Source: Geosiphon pyriformis (lineage: Eukaryota; Glomeromycota; Glomeromycetes; Archaeosporales; Geosiphonaceae). From it: DNA of 64,000 nt. The DNA lies in NCBI GenBank assembly GCA_016748015.1, contig JAAOMT010000484.1, positions 297,379 to 361,378 of the forward strand, in the 5' to 3' direction. Every line of letters begins with the position of its first letter. The first letter of the stretch is position 1. The translations under genes and the position numbers were made by a program. Positions 24,210-37,300 of the stretch are shown piece by piece. The notes beneath the pieces are model-generated. The model had not been told where the DNA came from. It worked only from the letters and a program-made list of their open reading frames with translations, and did not search any database.

Positions 24210-25780
24210 TTTCAAAAAAATAATGTTTGTTTAATAGATGTATATTATATAAATAAATAATACTATTCTTATCAATATTCGAAAGTTTTTTATTAATTGG
24301 TTTTAATTATTTGCTATTTTTTTAAACTCATTTAATTTTATATAAAAACCAGCCCAATAATAAATAAAATAAGAGTTTTAGCAAATAATTCAAAGTATTA
24401 AATAGAATCTTTAAGCAAATTTTCATCAATTTATTCTTAATTTTGGCACAAAAAGTTCATAAATCGGTCCAAACAAGAAGCAAATATTATTTATTAAGTT
24501 AATAAAACAATTATATAATTAATATTTAAATAAAACTCTGTAAATATCAAAAATATTTATAAATTTTTGTATTTATCTAAAAGTAATATTGTTTTTAACT
24601 CGGAGTTTAAATAAGTAATACATAAAAAATAAATAAAAAATTTTGGTTAACATTTTAAAAAAATGATTCAACTTTAATAAATACTATATTGATTGCAGTT
24701 TGATCAATAATTTTTGAAAAAATTGCCATTTATATTTAATTTTTATGGGTATAATTAATTGCATTGAATAAAAATTAATTTTGAAATAAAATATTTTTTG
24801 TTTTTTGATTAATGGCAACAAATTTTATTATTAATTAACAAAGTTCAAAATAACTAAATAATAATACAACAAAAGCCATATTAAATTAATTTATAATTAA
24901 TTAAATTGTTTTTTTTTTAATAAATTACAAATCAATTGTTTAATGTTAAATATATATACAAAAATAGGTCTTGATCATTATTGTAAATTTTTTAATTTGC
25001 TTGCAAACATTGAAATTTTATTAATATCTTTAAAATTTTAATAAATACTTAAAAATAAGAACAAAAAAGCAAATAAGCAAAAGCTGTTTTTTTAATAATT
25101 TTAAATTAAAATTTATTTAATTAAGTATTTTTAGATTAAAGTTGTATTATTAACATATTTAATTAAACTTTTATAAAATGTTTAAATTTATTAAAAATTT
25201 TCACAAATTTTATTTTTTGTTTGTAATATGTTTTTAGGTTTTAAGATTAAACAAAAAAATTTCTTGTTTTTTGTTTAAATTATATAAAATAGTATTTCAA
25301 TTAAAATAAAATAAAAATAATTTTTTTTTCAAAAATACAAATTTAAACAAAAAAAAACCTGCAATAAAATAAACTGATAGCATTTGAAAAAATATAAATT
25401 ACAAATAAGTAAAAAATAATAACTGGTATTAATTAAATTAAAAAGTTTTATTAATGGTAAAAAAAATTCTATTAATAAATTATATTGTAATTTAAAGTGG
25501 TTTAATTTATAATATAAATAAAAATATACATTACTAATATACTGTAATAGATCCGAGTCTATAATACTGATTGGATGATGTAATTCCAATGTGAAAAATT
25601 CGAAACTAAAACATAAGAAACGTAATTATTCAAATTAGTTCTGTTAATAAAATCAATAACTTATTTATATTATTACAATCAATTGATTTTATTTTATTAC
25701 AAACATATGTGCATTATAACTGATTTTATTTAAATTTTTACGAAGCATTGAACTTTAAAAATATGTATAATTATTATTAT
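23001..25780. other. AT-rich gene-free stretch
   Basis: Nothing coding supported. The longest frame (minus strand 25329-25589) is low-complexity Ile/Leu/Tyr/Phe and is what AT-rich noise gives. A trinucleotide microsatellite lies at 24176-24209. A slightly less AT-rich patch at 23455-23580 shows no recognisable protein or RNA. Confidence 0.5.
24176..24209. repeat. (AAT)n microsatellite
   Basis: About eleven perfect AAT/ATA repeats in a row. Confidence 0.9.
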
Positions 25781-27060
25781 TATTAATGTATAAAAATCAA
25801 AAATAAAATAAGTTTAATCACCAATTTAAAAAATCAAATTATTAATTTTAAAAAACTATATAGCCAGAAAAAAGATTAATCAACTTGAATTTAAAAATAT
25901 TTTAAAAAGCAATAATTTATTTTGATTAACAAATAAATTCTAATATTATTTTTTATTACTAAAACTAATTAACAACCAAAAACAGTTTTAATAATATTAA
26001 AGAATTTAAAATACTTAATATCATATTATTACAAACCAACAAACTTTAGCTTAATATTAAAAACTTTACTAATAATACCAAAAACATTTTTAATTTTATT
26101 AAAAAACACCCAAAGAGATATTATGTAAAATTATAATAATAAAAGCAAAAACAGAAAAAAATATCAAAAATTTTTTTACAATCTTAAAAATAATAAAAAA
26201 ATTCAGCTAACTTAATTTTAATAACAGTATTTAAAGAAACTTAAAAAACAAACTTTATACAAAAAAGTTTAATATTGTTTTTAAAACCAACTTTAAATCA
26301 ATAAAACTATTTAGAAACTAAAAAACAATCTTAATTTAAGCCAACTTAATATTTGCAATTCTACCAAAAACCAAAATAAAGGCCATTTATTCAAAAAACT
26401 TTAATAACTGGTAATTGTTTTTTAAAAACAAAAATATGGTTTAATATCTATTTTATTAATTTAATTTTAAAATTAAGTAATTTATACATAAAAGCATGAA
26501 TTTTTTTGCTTTTAAAATTGGTAATAATTAATCAAAATTTAATGTATTAAGCAATTTAACTATGTATAAATTAGAATTAGCTTTGGTAAATATATTGTTA
26601 TTGTTATTGTTATTATCTAAAAAATACTGTTGTTTACAGCCAAATTAAGATTGAACATTATAATTAGTACAGTTATGACAAAATTAATATAAATACCAAA
26701 AAACTAAAAAAAGCCAATGTTTTATTTTTCATAGACTTTAAATTAAAGTGCTATTTTAAAAAACACCAAAACAAATATTTTTCAAAAAAGTTGATTGTTT
26801 TAAGTTAAGAGAAAAAAGAGTTGTTTTTTTGCTTTTTTGGTTATTTAAGCAGTAATAAAATTTTTTATAAAAGAAAAGTAGCTTAACTACTAGTTTTTTC
26901 TTAAAAATCTTGAAACTTTTTACAATAATAAAAGAAAAAGATTTGCTTTTTTTTTTTACTTTTTGCTGTGAATGTGGTTATAAAAATACAGAAAAAAGAA
27001 ACAGTTATAATATTAAATAAAAAAACTAAAAAACTAAAAATTAAATGGCTGTTTTTTTGC
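25781..27060 (-). repeat. Hypermutated LINE ORF1 copy
   Basis: Read on the minus strand, 26130-25790 follows the plus-strand ORF1 of 7990-8350 base by base with C-to-T/G-to-A changes: CTTTGGGTGTTTTTTAATAA corresponds to CTTTGGGTGTGTCTGTTGCC at 8022, and TTTTTCTGGCTATATAGTTT to CTTCTGGCTGTACTGTCTTT at 8275. It is also the uninterrupted sibling of the copy split by the transposon at 20328-21912. Confidence 0.65.
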
Positions 27061-28079
27061 AATAATGTTTTTTTTTAAACTATAAATTATACATATTTTG
27101 CATAATAAATTATTACTATCTTAATTAATTATAATTATAATGTTATTAATAATATTACGTGTTATCTAATTTTGATGGTACACAAATATTATCTATGTTT
27201 TATTAAATTAACAAGGCATTATTATTGTATTTATAATTATTTTAACATTACAAAGCTATTTTTGATATTTAATAACAGATTATTTTGAAATGTTCCAAAT
27301 TAATTTAGCACTTTTCATATTGGTTATGTGATCCTACTTTATATATTTACATATTTTTTATTTTTCATTTATTTTTCATTTCTATTTTCTTCGTTATTTT
27401 AATAAGCCAATAAAAAGGTAAATGTTCTTTTGTTATTTGTATAACAATCTTCAAAGCCAGGAAAGAAATTAATAACACCATTGAAAAAAGAATTTTTCTG
27501 AAGTCTTTATTATTATTATTATTATTATTTGCTGTAATACCAATCATACAAAATACCATTTTGCAACCAATTTTTTTATATTATGACATCAGAGTTAATT
27601 TCTTGTGACTTTATTCAAGAAGAATAAATAGAATTCTTTGTTGTCTGGTTCTGTTGCAACATATCTTATACCAGCTTGAGATTATAGATTTTTATAAAAA
27701 ATTTCGCTAGTAATATTTAAAGAATCAACGTGCCACAAGTTCTTTTTTTTCACTAAAATCAGTAATCAAATTAAAGTTTTTTGACCCAACGATAAAATTC
27801 AAAAAATTTTATTAGATTTTGACAGCTTTTGCTTTGCAAAAATAAAAATTTGAATATTTCAAATTCTGCTAAGATTCAGTTTTTCTTAACAAATAAATTT
27901 TAATTTTCCTAAAAAGGTTTCAATTCTAAAAAATCGTGACCAATGCCTAAAATAAAAATACTAAAGAGTAGCTTGATAATGCATATCAGGTTCAAAATTG
28001 TGACAATAAATATCTCCACCTTTTTTGCTCTCACATTTTTTTGTCATGTATTGCATTTTTTCCGAACTAACATCACAAG
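27061..28079. other. Gene-free stretch with a microsatellite
   Basis: No supported gene. A (ATT)n run lies at 27507-27531. The composition becomes less AT-extreme after about 27600, which marks the edge of the transposon desert. Confidence 0.5.
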
Positions 28080-29740
28080 ATGCAACCATTACCTTATTAA
28101 GAAAGGTTTCATCTACGCCCGTGTCTCTAGCGTCAGCGATATTGACTCAGGGACTTAAAGCCCTATTAGAACGGACCAGTTACGGAAGGATTTCCATTCT
28201 ATAAAATTAGTGGATTTCTTTGACGATAAAATTCCCGACGAGCACGAGTTTTTCCAGGATATTCTTCCTATCGACACTGTCTTAATCTGCAAAATCTAAG
28301 GATGGTGAGCAGCTAAATACAGTAGATAGCGTCAGAACAAGTAAAAAGTGCAAGACAGAAACCAGGAAAACGGCACCATGCAACAAAAAATACACTTGGG
28401 AGAATTTTCAACCGCACGTTGCTGGTCAAAGCAGCTCTTGAAGCGATGGATGGTTTAGTGAGATGACGTAATGGGGTGGAACAAATGGCGTTGTGTTGTT
28501 CAAGAAAAAGTCTTCTAGAGCTTTTGTCTGTATCGGCATGCTCCTACGAGATTGTTTAGGTTTGGCTTCTGCCAATATGCTGACAGAACGAGACGAGGTT
28601 ATTAAACGTAATACGTGGTAAAAATATTGTGTACCAACACATCATCGTAAATCGGTTTGTTTTCGCACTTTGTCAATGCATGTCTATCTACACAAGATAA
28701 AGTTTTTATCTACTTGAAAAGATTTTGAAGACTACATTTTTTAATTTTTTTATAAAAAGGTAAATGCGTGCTATGGCCTTCCGTTATGAAGTTAAGCAGA
28801 AACAATAAGTGATTCTATCCACACAAGCCGGCAAACTTATATATTCTTGACAGACCAATAAATAGAAGTTTTCCTGGGGCCTATGAGGCACAAAACCCAA
28901 GCGGAAAGCTCTATTTATGCAATCTTTATTGATTTTACCCTTCACTTGGTATTCCCTCTCTAAAGACGTACTGGTATATGGATGTTTTTATTCGAAAAAA
29001 TAAAACTGACTGTCTCCACTTCAAATTGTAAAAACGCAGGATCAGACGACTCTACAAGGTAGTCTCACACATGCGAAAAAGGTTTGTATTTCTGTAGAGT
29101 GACATCTACAGAAAAGGAATCTTGTTCTTCACCCGCGAGTTTGACTCAATTGTCATCCCGCCGTTTGAGATGTCGGACATGACCCGGAAAATGCTGTTGG
29201 GCACCTTACCATTTCGATAAACATCTGCTGGTCAAGGCCGATGAATTGGGAATTCGTTTTGTCATTCAAAATCTATCCAAACTTGCAGTCAGTGGTAATA
29301 TAATAGCATCTGAGGATCTGAATTGTGCAATTGCTGGCGGTAATGGACAGAGATGAAAATGGCGTTCTGGGATTCTCCTCCGGGCATTGCTTGACGAAGC
29401 TTTAATTCTCTCCTGAGGATTATGCGGGAAATAGTAATCTTATTTAGGAATGCTTAGTACCTAATACAATCCATCTGACATTAAAGCTTAAGAAAAATAT
29501 AGCATTTATTTTAAAAGAGCTCTTGAAAAATTATTTTCAGAGGACACAAGTTATCTTGTAAAACTCGGTATGTGGTCCTCAGATTATCATTTAAGGTTGG
29601 ATTTAGCTCTCTGGATGGATCTGTGGCAGCTATTAAATGAAACAATTATTGAATTTGAATTTAGACCTATCCAAAACGAACAAAAGAGAGAAGATACTAT
29701 CACCCGAGAAAGCTAAAAGGAATTTGCTTCAACATATATT
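28080..29740 (+). pseudogene. Decayed protein-coding relic, family not recognised
   Basis: Plus-strand stretches with ordinary codon use and balanced GC alternate between frames. Examples: GFIYARVSSVSDIDSG then a stop (28111-28158), VDFFDDKIPDEHEFFQDIL (about 28211-28267), PSLKTYWYMDVFI (near 28960-28995), VIPPFEMSDMTRKMLLGTLPF (near 29153-29215) and LDLALWMDLWQLLNETIIEF (near 29596-29655). They look like consecutive pieces of one protein of several hundred residues, broken by frameshifts and stops. I cannot name the family. It is the only coding-like sequence between the transposon desert and the secreted-protein genes. Confidence 0.45.
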
Positions 29741-30100
29741 GCCCAGTAGACGATAGTCATTAACTGGAAAAGAATCAGAGGACGAAACGGTAGTTGGTTC
29801 TCATCATAAGATGACTCCAAAGATATAATTCCTCATATTATAAAACATGGAAAGCTCAATTATTGAACAATAAAGGTTTTGATTCAAGATCGCATCCACG
29901 TTTATTATATAGTGTACTTTGTGACATTGAGGATCCAGGGTTGGCCGATATCGCGAAGCGCTGAAAACTTTCAAATGAATTATTTTCGAAATTACGAATT
30001 ACACATTGACGAATTTTTCAAGGGCTTTAAAGTTTCATATTCTCAATAATTTTTTCAGTTGAAAGTTTAGAAGGATTGACAATATCTATTTAGGGAGTTA

Positions 30101-30139
<39 letters not shown>

Positions 30140-33100
30140 GTAACTTCTTTGATCTTAAAAATTTTGTCGTGAACCATATCATGTTTTTTGATGGGATTCA
30201 CATTTGCTTTTCTTGAGAGTTGTAATCATTCCAAGGATGAATTTGACAGATATTAAAATTCTGTAAATTACTCATTTGTTATGAGGAAATATGTGATTTT
30301 TCCAATAAAAATTTATAATTCTGTTGATTAAAATTTTACGAATAATTAATTAATCATTCTCAGAATAAAAATTTTTTTAATGATGATGATGATGATGATG
30401 ATAGGGACAAATCAAAATGATCCTATTTGTAAATTTTAAGTTTTAAAACTTGCATTGCAGATTAAAAAGCGGATCGTACTTAAGTTTGAACATGGTGATT
30501 CTGTAAAAGTTTCGTAACATTGTCATCTTGCCCCTTTCACACTACGGTATAGGGCGTAAATTCCTTTGCCAAAGAATTATCGCTGGTTTTCACAAAAAAT
30601 GATATGACACTCGCATAATAATAATAATTTTAAAAATTTTTTTATAAAATATGCGACACTATTTTGTAACAACGCGCTGCATGTCAAAAGCAGTTCTAAG
30701 ATCACAGTATCAGCCACTTTCAAGCTGGTTATTCTACAAAAAGTCATTATTTTAAAAATAAATGCACCTCAATCGGTTTTTAAACAAGATAAACAATCAG
30801 ATATTTTTCTTGGCACGACAAGAATGTGGGATAAAAGTATAATCAAAAAAAAATTTCTGTTACTAGGGTCTTTAAAGCCTGTGAAAAGGATTATTCAAAA
30901 TGAAATGAACTATTATTTCCTTTGTTTTGCGACTTTTTGTCTCTAATTTTGAATAATTCTTTATTGTGATAAAACATTTTGTTACTTCCTCAATTTTCTT
31001 TATTTGAATATATAGTAGTACAGTGGGAACAGAAAATTTCTGCAGGTACCTGCACTATCTACTTTAGCAAAACAAGAAATTTCTCATTTGTATCACTTTG
31101 CTGTTAGGAATTTTGGTTTTTTTTTTTTTTAACAAATATGAAAATCTTTTATTGATATGATTAACAGCTGATGATTAACAGCAAGTCTTTAGATCATCCA
31201 ACCCCCAGTGTTAACATCTGCCAGGGGTACATGAAGAATGGTTGATTGACCTTTGAAATTTCTCAAGTAGGACCTTGTGAAGATTAACTTTCAGGGTTTA
31301 TCAAGATCAGTTGCCAAAAGTTAAAGATTTAAGTATTCATAAAACATATTCTTCGAATTCGGTGAAAAAAATTTACCCGACAAAATTAGAATGTGAAAAT
31401 TTAATCAGTCAACTTGATAATATATCGACATTTTCTTCGGTGAAGTTATTTAAATTTTTTAATGATCCTAAATATGAACTTTAATAAATATTCTGTTTCA
31501 TTAAAATAATTTTCACAGAATTTTCTTTGACTAATTTTTTTCGGAACCAATCGAAAAATTTAATAATTGATATCTCAAACATACACAAGCTAGATAGAAA
31601 CATTAAAGAATTCTTAGAAATTATTATCATTATTATTAAAAATTTCATTTTGTCTTTGAAAAAAAATTAACAAGAGTAATTAATTCTAGATGAAGATCGG
31701 AGTTCATGATATTCGGGTTTTATTGATTTCGTTAAATCAAAAGAAAAATATATAACCCAATTTAGTACTTTTACATCTTGTTCTCTTAATGATGATCGAT
31801 AATTTAATATAGTTCTAGCTCGAAAAGAACTTGCATCATTCGGTAGAGGAAAATTCAATGGTCTGGGAACCGTTTGGACTTAGTTATCATAGACTAATAA
31901 ATGTTTTTTCTTTCCATTCCACGTGGCGTTTAAGTCAAGATTTACTCTCGGGATAAGGGTCTGTTTTAAACATAGTTTTTTTGAACTTTTAAAAACGCGA
32001 CTTTTTAGGGTTTATTTACTATTTAATTTATCTTTCATGCAGTGACATGTAATATGCTGATTAAAAATAAAAAAAATTGTTTGATCAGTGAATCACCAGC
32101 TTACAAACCATTTCTCAAGTTAGTATCTAAATCAGTCAAAGCCTGGTAACAAATCGTCATTTAAACATAATTTTTTTTATCTAAAGTAAATATTGATTAA
32201 AACCACAGCATCTATTTTTAGTTAATTATTAACCATTTTTTAAATGAAAATAATTAAACAAGACACAAAGAAAAATAATAATAAATTTCGATTAAAAACC
32301 CTTTACATATTATAATCAAATATGTAATAATTTCCTTTTCTTCTAGGTTCTATTTTTAGAGCATTAATTACTAAAAGGGCAAAAAGAATTATTCTTTTGC
32401 TATTGATACGAAAATCCACTAAGAATTGCTTGATAGAACTCGAATTTAACATTAAAGTTCATCTCGGTAAATTTTTGTTATTTACTTAATTTTTTTAGCT
32501 CAAATATTCGGTTTAAACTTTTTTTTTTTTTTTTTCATAAAAAACCTTTTTAGTGTCCACGTGAAATCTGATCACAAGTAATAATCTGTACATTGTTAAA
32601 CGAAAAGCTTTTTGTTCATTAAATAATTGAATAAAATATCAACAAAAGTTCATAGTTTAAAGATACTGATGAGAAACGTTTCAGATAACTTGGTGTACAA
32701 GTTATGTAAGATTTGTACGACAATTTTATGACCTCAAAATATTAACAGAAAAGTCTTTTGATTGAAATTAAAATTCTATGAAAAATTAATTTAGCATTGA
32801 AAGATGAAGTTTTAATTTTAATTTTTTTTTTTTTGAAAATAATCTTAAATTTTAGATCATTTGGCTTTGTGTAATAACACACACAATCTTTTGAAACCTC
32901 CATACTATGTAGATACCAAAGCCTTCGTGAAAGTAAAATAGGAATGAAACAAGGAGTAAAATCTAAAATTTTCGAAAAATCTTTCAAAGTTTTCTTTTCT
33001 TTCCTTCCCTTTCCTTTCCTTTCCTTCTCACTATAACTAGAAATTAATATATCTCATAATTTAATTTTTCTAGTTAATTATCGATAGATAGATATATAGA

Positions 33101-34147
33101 TAGATATATAGATAGATAGATAGATAGATAGATAGATTGATCATGCTTCATATGTTGAATAGTTGGATCCCTATTGAAAATATATCTAACCGTTCTTGGA
33201 TCTTAGGCCAGTCTATTAAACACATAAGACAGTTATATTCATATTATACTTCCTAAGCACTCCTTTTGCAACAGGTCAACAGGTAGAATTTTCGATTCTT
33301 GAATCGAAAAATATACATTAGAAACTGGTGCACCAATCAAAAACCTTTTCTTTTTCTGAAATGATTGAACTACCTGCATCTACCTTTCTTAAAAGAGTTA
33401 AACCACATACAAACATTTCAATTTTATGAGATAATTTTAGATGAATTGAAAGAAATATTTAAAGTTTTTTAATTAAAGAACTTCCTAAATTTTGGTATAA
33501 CGCTCATTTGATAATAAGAAATCTTTTTCGAAAATACCTTTTATGCGTAATTCTCTAAGAATACAAAAATTATACAAAGCTTTTTTTAATGCATAGAAAC
33601 TCGATTAATTTCTCCTAATGTTTCAAAGTCAAACTTTTTACCTTTGTAAAAATTGTGAACAATAACCCAACAATCCCAATTTCGTGTTCACGAAAACTCA
33701 ATAATGATAAATCTGAAATGAGCTACCTTTTTATGTCACAGCCTCAAATACCAGAATATTACCAAATTTGTTTCTTGCATTAATGCAATTTAAACGTTTC
33801 GCTCCTTACAGATTATTCTGTGTTCGCAGTGAACATTACCCCTTGCAGATTCTTTATGAATTCCAATTTCAAAAAAAAACTGAAACTTCTTGATTGACAA
33901 AATGAGTTTAATGTGGAGTTGATCATTAACAAATTTGTTCGAACGCCCATTCCTAACGTAATGATTAACATTTCGTTTAAATTAATCAAAACTTGTATGT
34001 TAATGAAAATTTTTCTTTCATATTTGCAAATCACTAAAAATTTGAAAGTTTTTCATGCATGCAGAATTTTCTCTCTTCATGAAATTAAGACAAAGTTTAT
34101 TAAAAAAAGAAATCAATCTATTTTCGTCTGAAAGTTAAAAAACAATG
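29741..34147. other. Gene-free stretch with several microsatellites
   Basis: I see no supported gene. Simple repeats: (ATT)n at 30101-30139, (GAT)n at 30380-30402, a CTTTC-type pentamer tract at 32991-33029 and a GATA/TATA tract at 33083-33138. Short frames such as 31667-31858 and 33913-34131 have no features beyond chance. Confidence 0.5.
33083..33138. repeat. (GATA)n microsatellite
   Basis: GATA repeats interrupted twice by TATA units. Confidence 0.85.
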
Positions 34148-34155
34148 TATAAAAG
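34148..34155 (+). promoter_or_regulatory. TATA box of the Asn-Gly/Thr repeat protein gene
   Basis: TATAAAAG, 247 bp before the ATG at 34395. The long gap implies a 5' UTR of roughly 200 bases, or a leader intron. The same arrangement is seen at the other two secreted-protein genes. Confidence 0.6.
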
Positions 34156-34394
34156 GACATCGAGTGAAAGTTGTTTCTTCATTCCTTTCGTATAATACGA
34201 ATTATTCATTAGATCTCTTTAACACACCAAGAGAATCATCAAAAGAAAAATCGAAGATTTGGTCTTTAAAAACTCATTTTACTATCTAGTTTTTTATTTT
34301 TATTTTTTATAACAAAACTCGTTTTACATCTTTCATCCAAAAAATTGCATCCTATCACACATCACATTAATCAATATTCGGAATCAAACCACAA

Positions 34395-37300
34395 ATGAAT
34401 AAACAAAATTTTTTCAGCCGTTCTTCAAGGCTTTTTCTCCTCGCTCTTCTCATCAACAAAGCCCTCTTGATCACCTCCATCCCAGTTTCAAGTTTTAACG
34501 GGAATGGTAACGGAAACGGAAACATTGGATCAGGAAATGGAAACGATAACGGTAACTTTAACTTGGGGGATTTTAATGGTAATAAAAATGGAAACAACAA
34601 CTTTGGTGACTTGAACGGTAATTCCAATGGCAATGCAAATATCGGTAGCTTGAATGGAAACGAAAATGGTAACGCAAACTTCGGGAGTTTGAATGGTAAT
34701 TCAAATGGAAACGCAAACCTCGGTAGCTTGAATGGAAACGACAATGGAAATTATAACTGGGGATCAAGTAACGGTAATGCCAGTGGAAACTTTAACGGGG
34801 CATCCTCATATGAGTGGGGTACGGACAGCGGTAAAAGTAACGGTAAAAATAATAAAGAGGAGGGATCTAAATCCACTAATGGACTTTTGAACGGCCATTT
34901 CGACAGCGGTGTTGGTAATGGTAATTCAAATGGTAATTCAAATGTGGGGTCAGACAATGGTAATTTAAATGGTAATTTCAACATCGGTAACTTTAATGGA
35001 AACTCGAACGGTGACAATAATATTGGGTCCTCAAATGGAAACCTCAATGGCAACGGAAATATTGGAGATTTTAACGGAAATTACAATGGTTTGGGAAATA
35101 TTGGCTCATATAATGGTATTGGGAATGGAAATTTGAATTCCGGCTGGACATCAGTTTCTGGTCAAGATGGCTCCAAGAGTTCTGGTAGCTCTAGTTCCTC
35201 ATCCCAGAGTTCTGGCGTCGTCAAAACCACTTCTACCGTCCCTGATATTCCAAAAGTAGATCCCTCCAAATCAGAGACCAAAAGTACCACTGATGGGTCC
35301 TTCCAAATCCCTTCATTTGGTATCGGATCCATTGGTAATGGAAACGGCAATGGCAATGGAAATATTGGCTCCAACAATGGAAATCTCAATGGTAATGCTA
35401 ACGATGGTTCACTAAATGGAAACGGCAATGGTAACTTCAACATTGGCTCCAACAATGGAAATATCAATGGTAACCAAAACGATGGTACCGCCAATGGAAA
35501 CGGCAATGGTAACCTCAACATTGGCTCCGACAATGGAAATCTCAATGGTAATGCTAACGATGGTTCACTAAATGGAAACGGCAATGGTAACCTCAACATT
35601 GGCGGCGGAAACGGAAATTTGAACGGAAATTTGAATGGAATATTCACTACTGGCAGTACTACCTTTACCACTGTGTCAGGCAATTCTCCAATTGAAACAA
35701 CCACCAAAAAGACCACCACCAAAGCATCCGCTCCAACTGGAACAGTCATTGTGATCGGCACAAAAACAAGCTCTTCCAGCTCTAGCACAGCAGCACCAAA
35801 AACCACCGTAATTTCTTCATCTTCCGGTAATGGTAATGGCAATGGCAACGGAAACATTGGCTCAGGAAACGGCAATGACAATGGAAATGGCAACATCGGA
35901 TCAGGAAACGGTAATGCCAATGGAAATGATAACATCGGGTCATTAAACGGTAATGCCAATGGAAATGGCAACATCGGATCAGGAAACGGTAATGCCAATG
36001 GAAATGACAACATTGGGTCACTAAACGGTAATGGGAATGGAAATGACAACATCGGGTCATTAAACGGTAATGGCAATGGAAATGATAATATCGGGTCACT
36101 AAACGGTAATGTCAATGGAAATGGCAACATCGGATCAGGAAACGGTAATGCCAATGGAAATGACAATATCGGGTCAGCAAACGGTAATGCCAATGGAAAT
36201 GACAATATCGGGTCACTAAACGGTAATGCTAATGGAAATGGTAACATCGGATCAGGAAACGGTAATGCCAATGGAAATGATAATATCGGGTCACTAAACG
36301 GTAATGCTAATGGAAATGGTAACATCGGATCAGGAAACGGTAACGCCAATGGAAATGATAATATCGGGTCAGCAAACGGTAATGTCAATGGAAATGGCAA
36401 CATCGGATCAGGAAACGGTAATGCTAATGGAAATGGCAACATTGGATCCGGAAATGGTAATGCCAATGGAAATGGAAATAGTGGATCTAGTATCGTTATA
36501 GTTACCCCAACCACTACTAAAACACCGATTGTCTCATCAGTAACATCAACTTCCACAAAGACAATACCGGCCACCACCAAAACCACATCTACCACATTTA
36601 CCTCAACTTTAACTCCTATTTCCGTTCCTACAACTAAAACAGCAACTGTAATCTCAAGTGTAACTCCTACAACTAAAACAGCAACTGTAATCTCAAGTGT
36701 AACTCCTACAACTAAAACAGCAACTGTAATCTCAAGTGTAACTCCTACAACGAAAACAGCAACTGTGATCTCAAATGTGACTCCTGCAACTCAAACGACA
36801 ACTGTGGTTATAAATGGGACTACTTCAACTAGAACGATAACTGTGACTTCAAATGGAGCTCCTTCGACTCAAACGACAACTGTGGTTATAAATGGGACTA
36901 CTTCAACTAGAACGATAACTGTGACTTCAAATGGTACTCCTTCAACTCAAACGACAACTGTGATTTCAAATGGAACTCCTTCAACTAAAACGACAACTGT
37001 GGTTATAAATGGGACTACTTCAACCAGAACGATAACTGTGACTTCAAATGGTGCTCCCTCAACCAAAACGATCACTGTGGTCTCAAATGGGACTACTTCA
37101 ACTAAAACGACAACTGTAGTCCCAAATGCGAATCCTTCAACTACAACTGTAGTCTCAAATGCGAATCCTTCAACTACAACTGTAGTCTCAAATGCGAATC
37201 CTTCAACTACAATTGTCACCCCAATTATCATTTCCACAACTAAAACAGCTTCTGCAGTTCCCACCGTAATCATTCCACCAAATGGGTCTAGCCCATCATC

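Noticed and set aside
28788-28800. GAAGTTAAGCAGA, identical to part of eukaryotic 5S rRNA
   Set aside because: Only 13 bases; the rest of 5S (5' domain, C-box partner, 3' stem) is not present around it.
35829-36491. Regular 39-bp repeats resembling a repeat-spacer array
   Set aside because: Units are contiguous, in frame and coding, with no unique spacers; the genome is eukaryotic.
35162-36595. 477-residue minus-strand frame of Pro/Leu/Phe repeats
   Set aside because: It is the mirror of the Asn-Gly codons (GGN AAY read backwards gives Phe/Pro/Leu). The plus strand has the signal peptide, the TATA box and biased change at variable codon positions.
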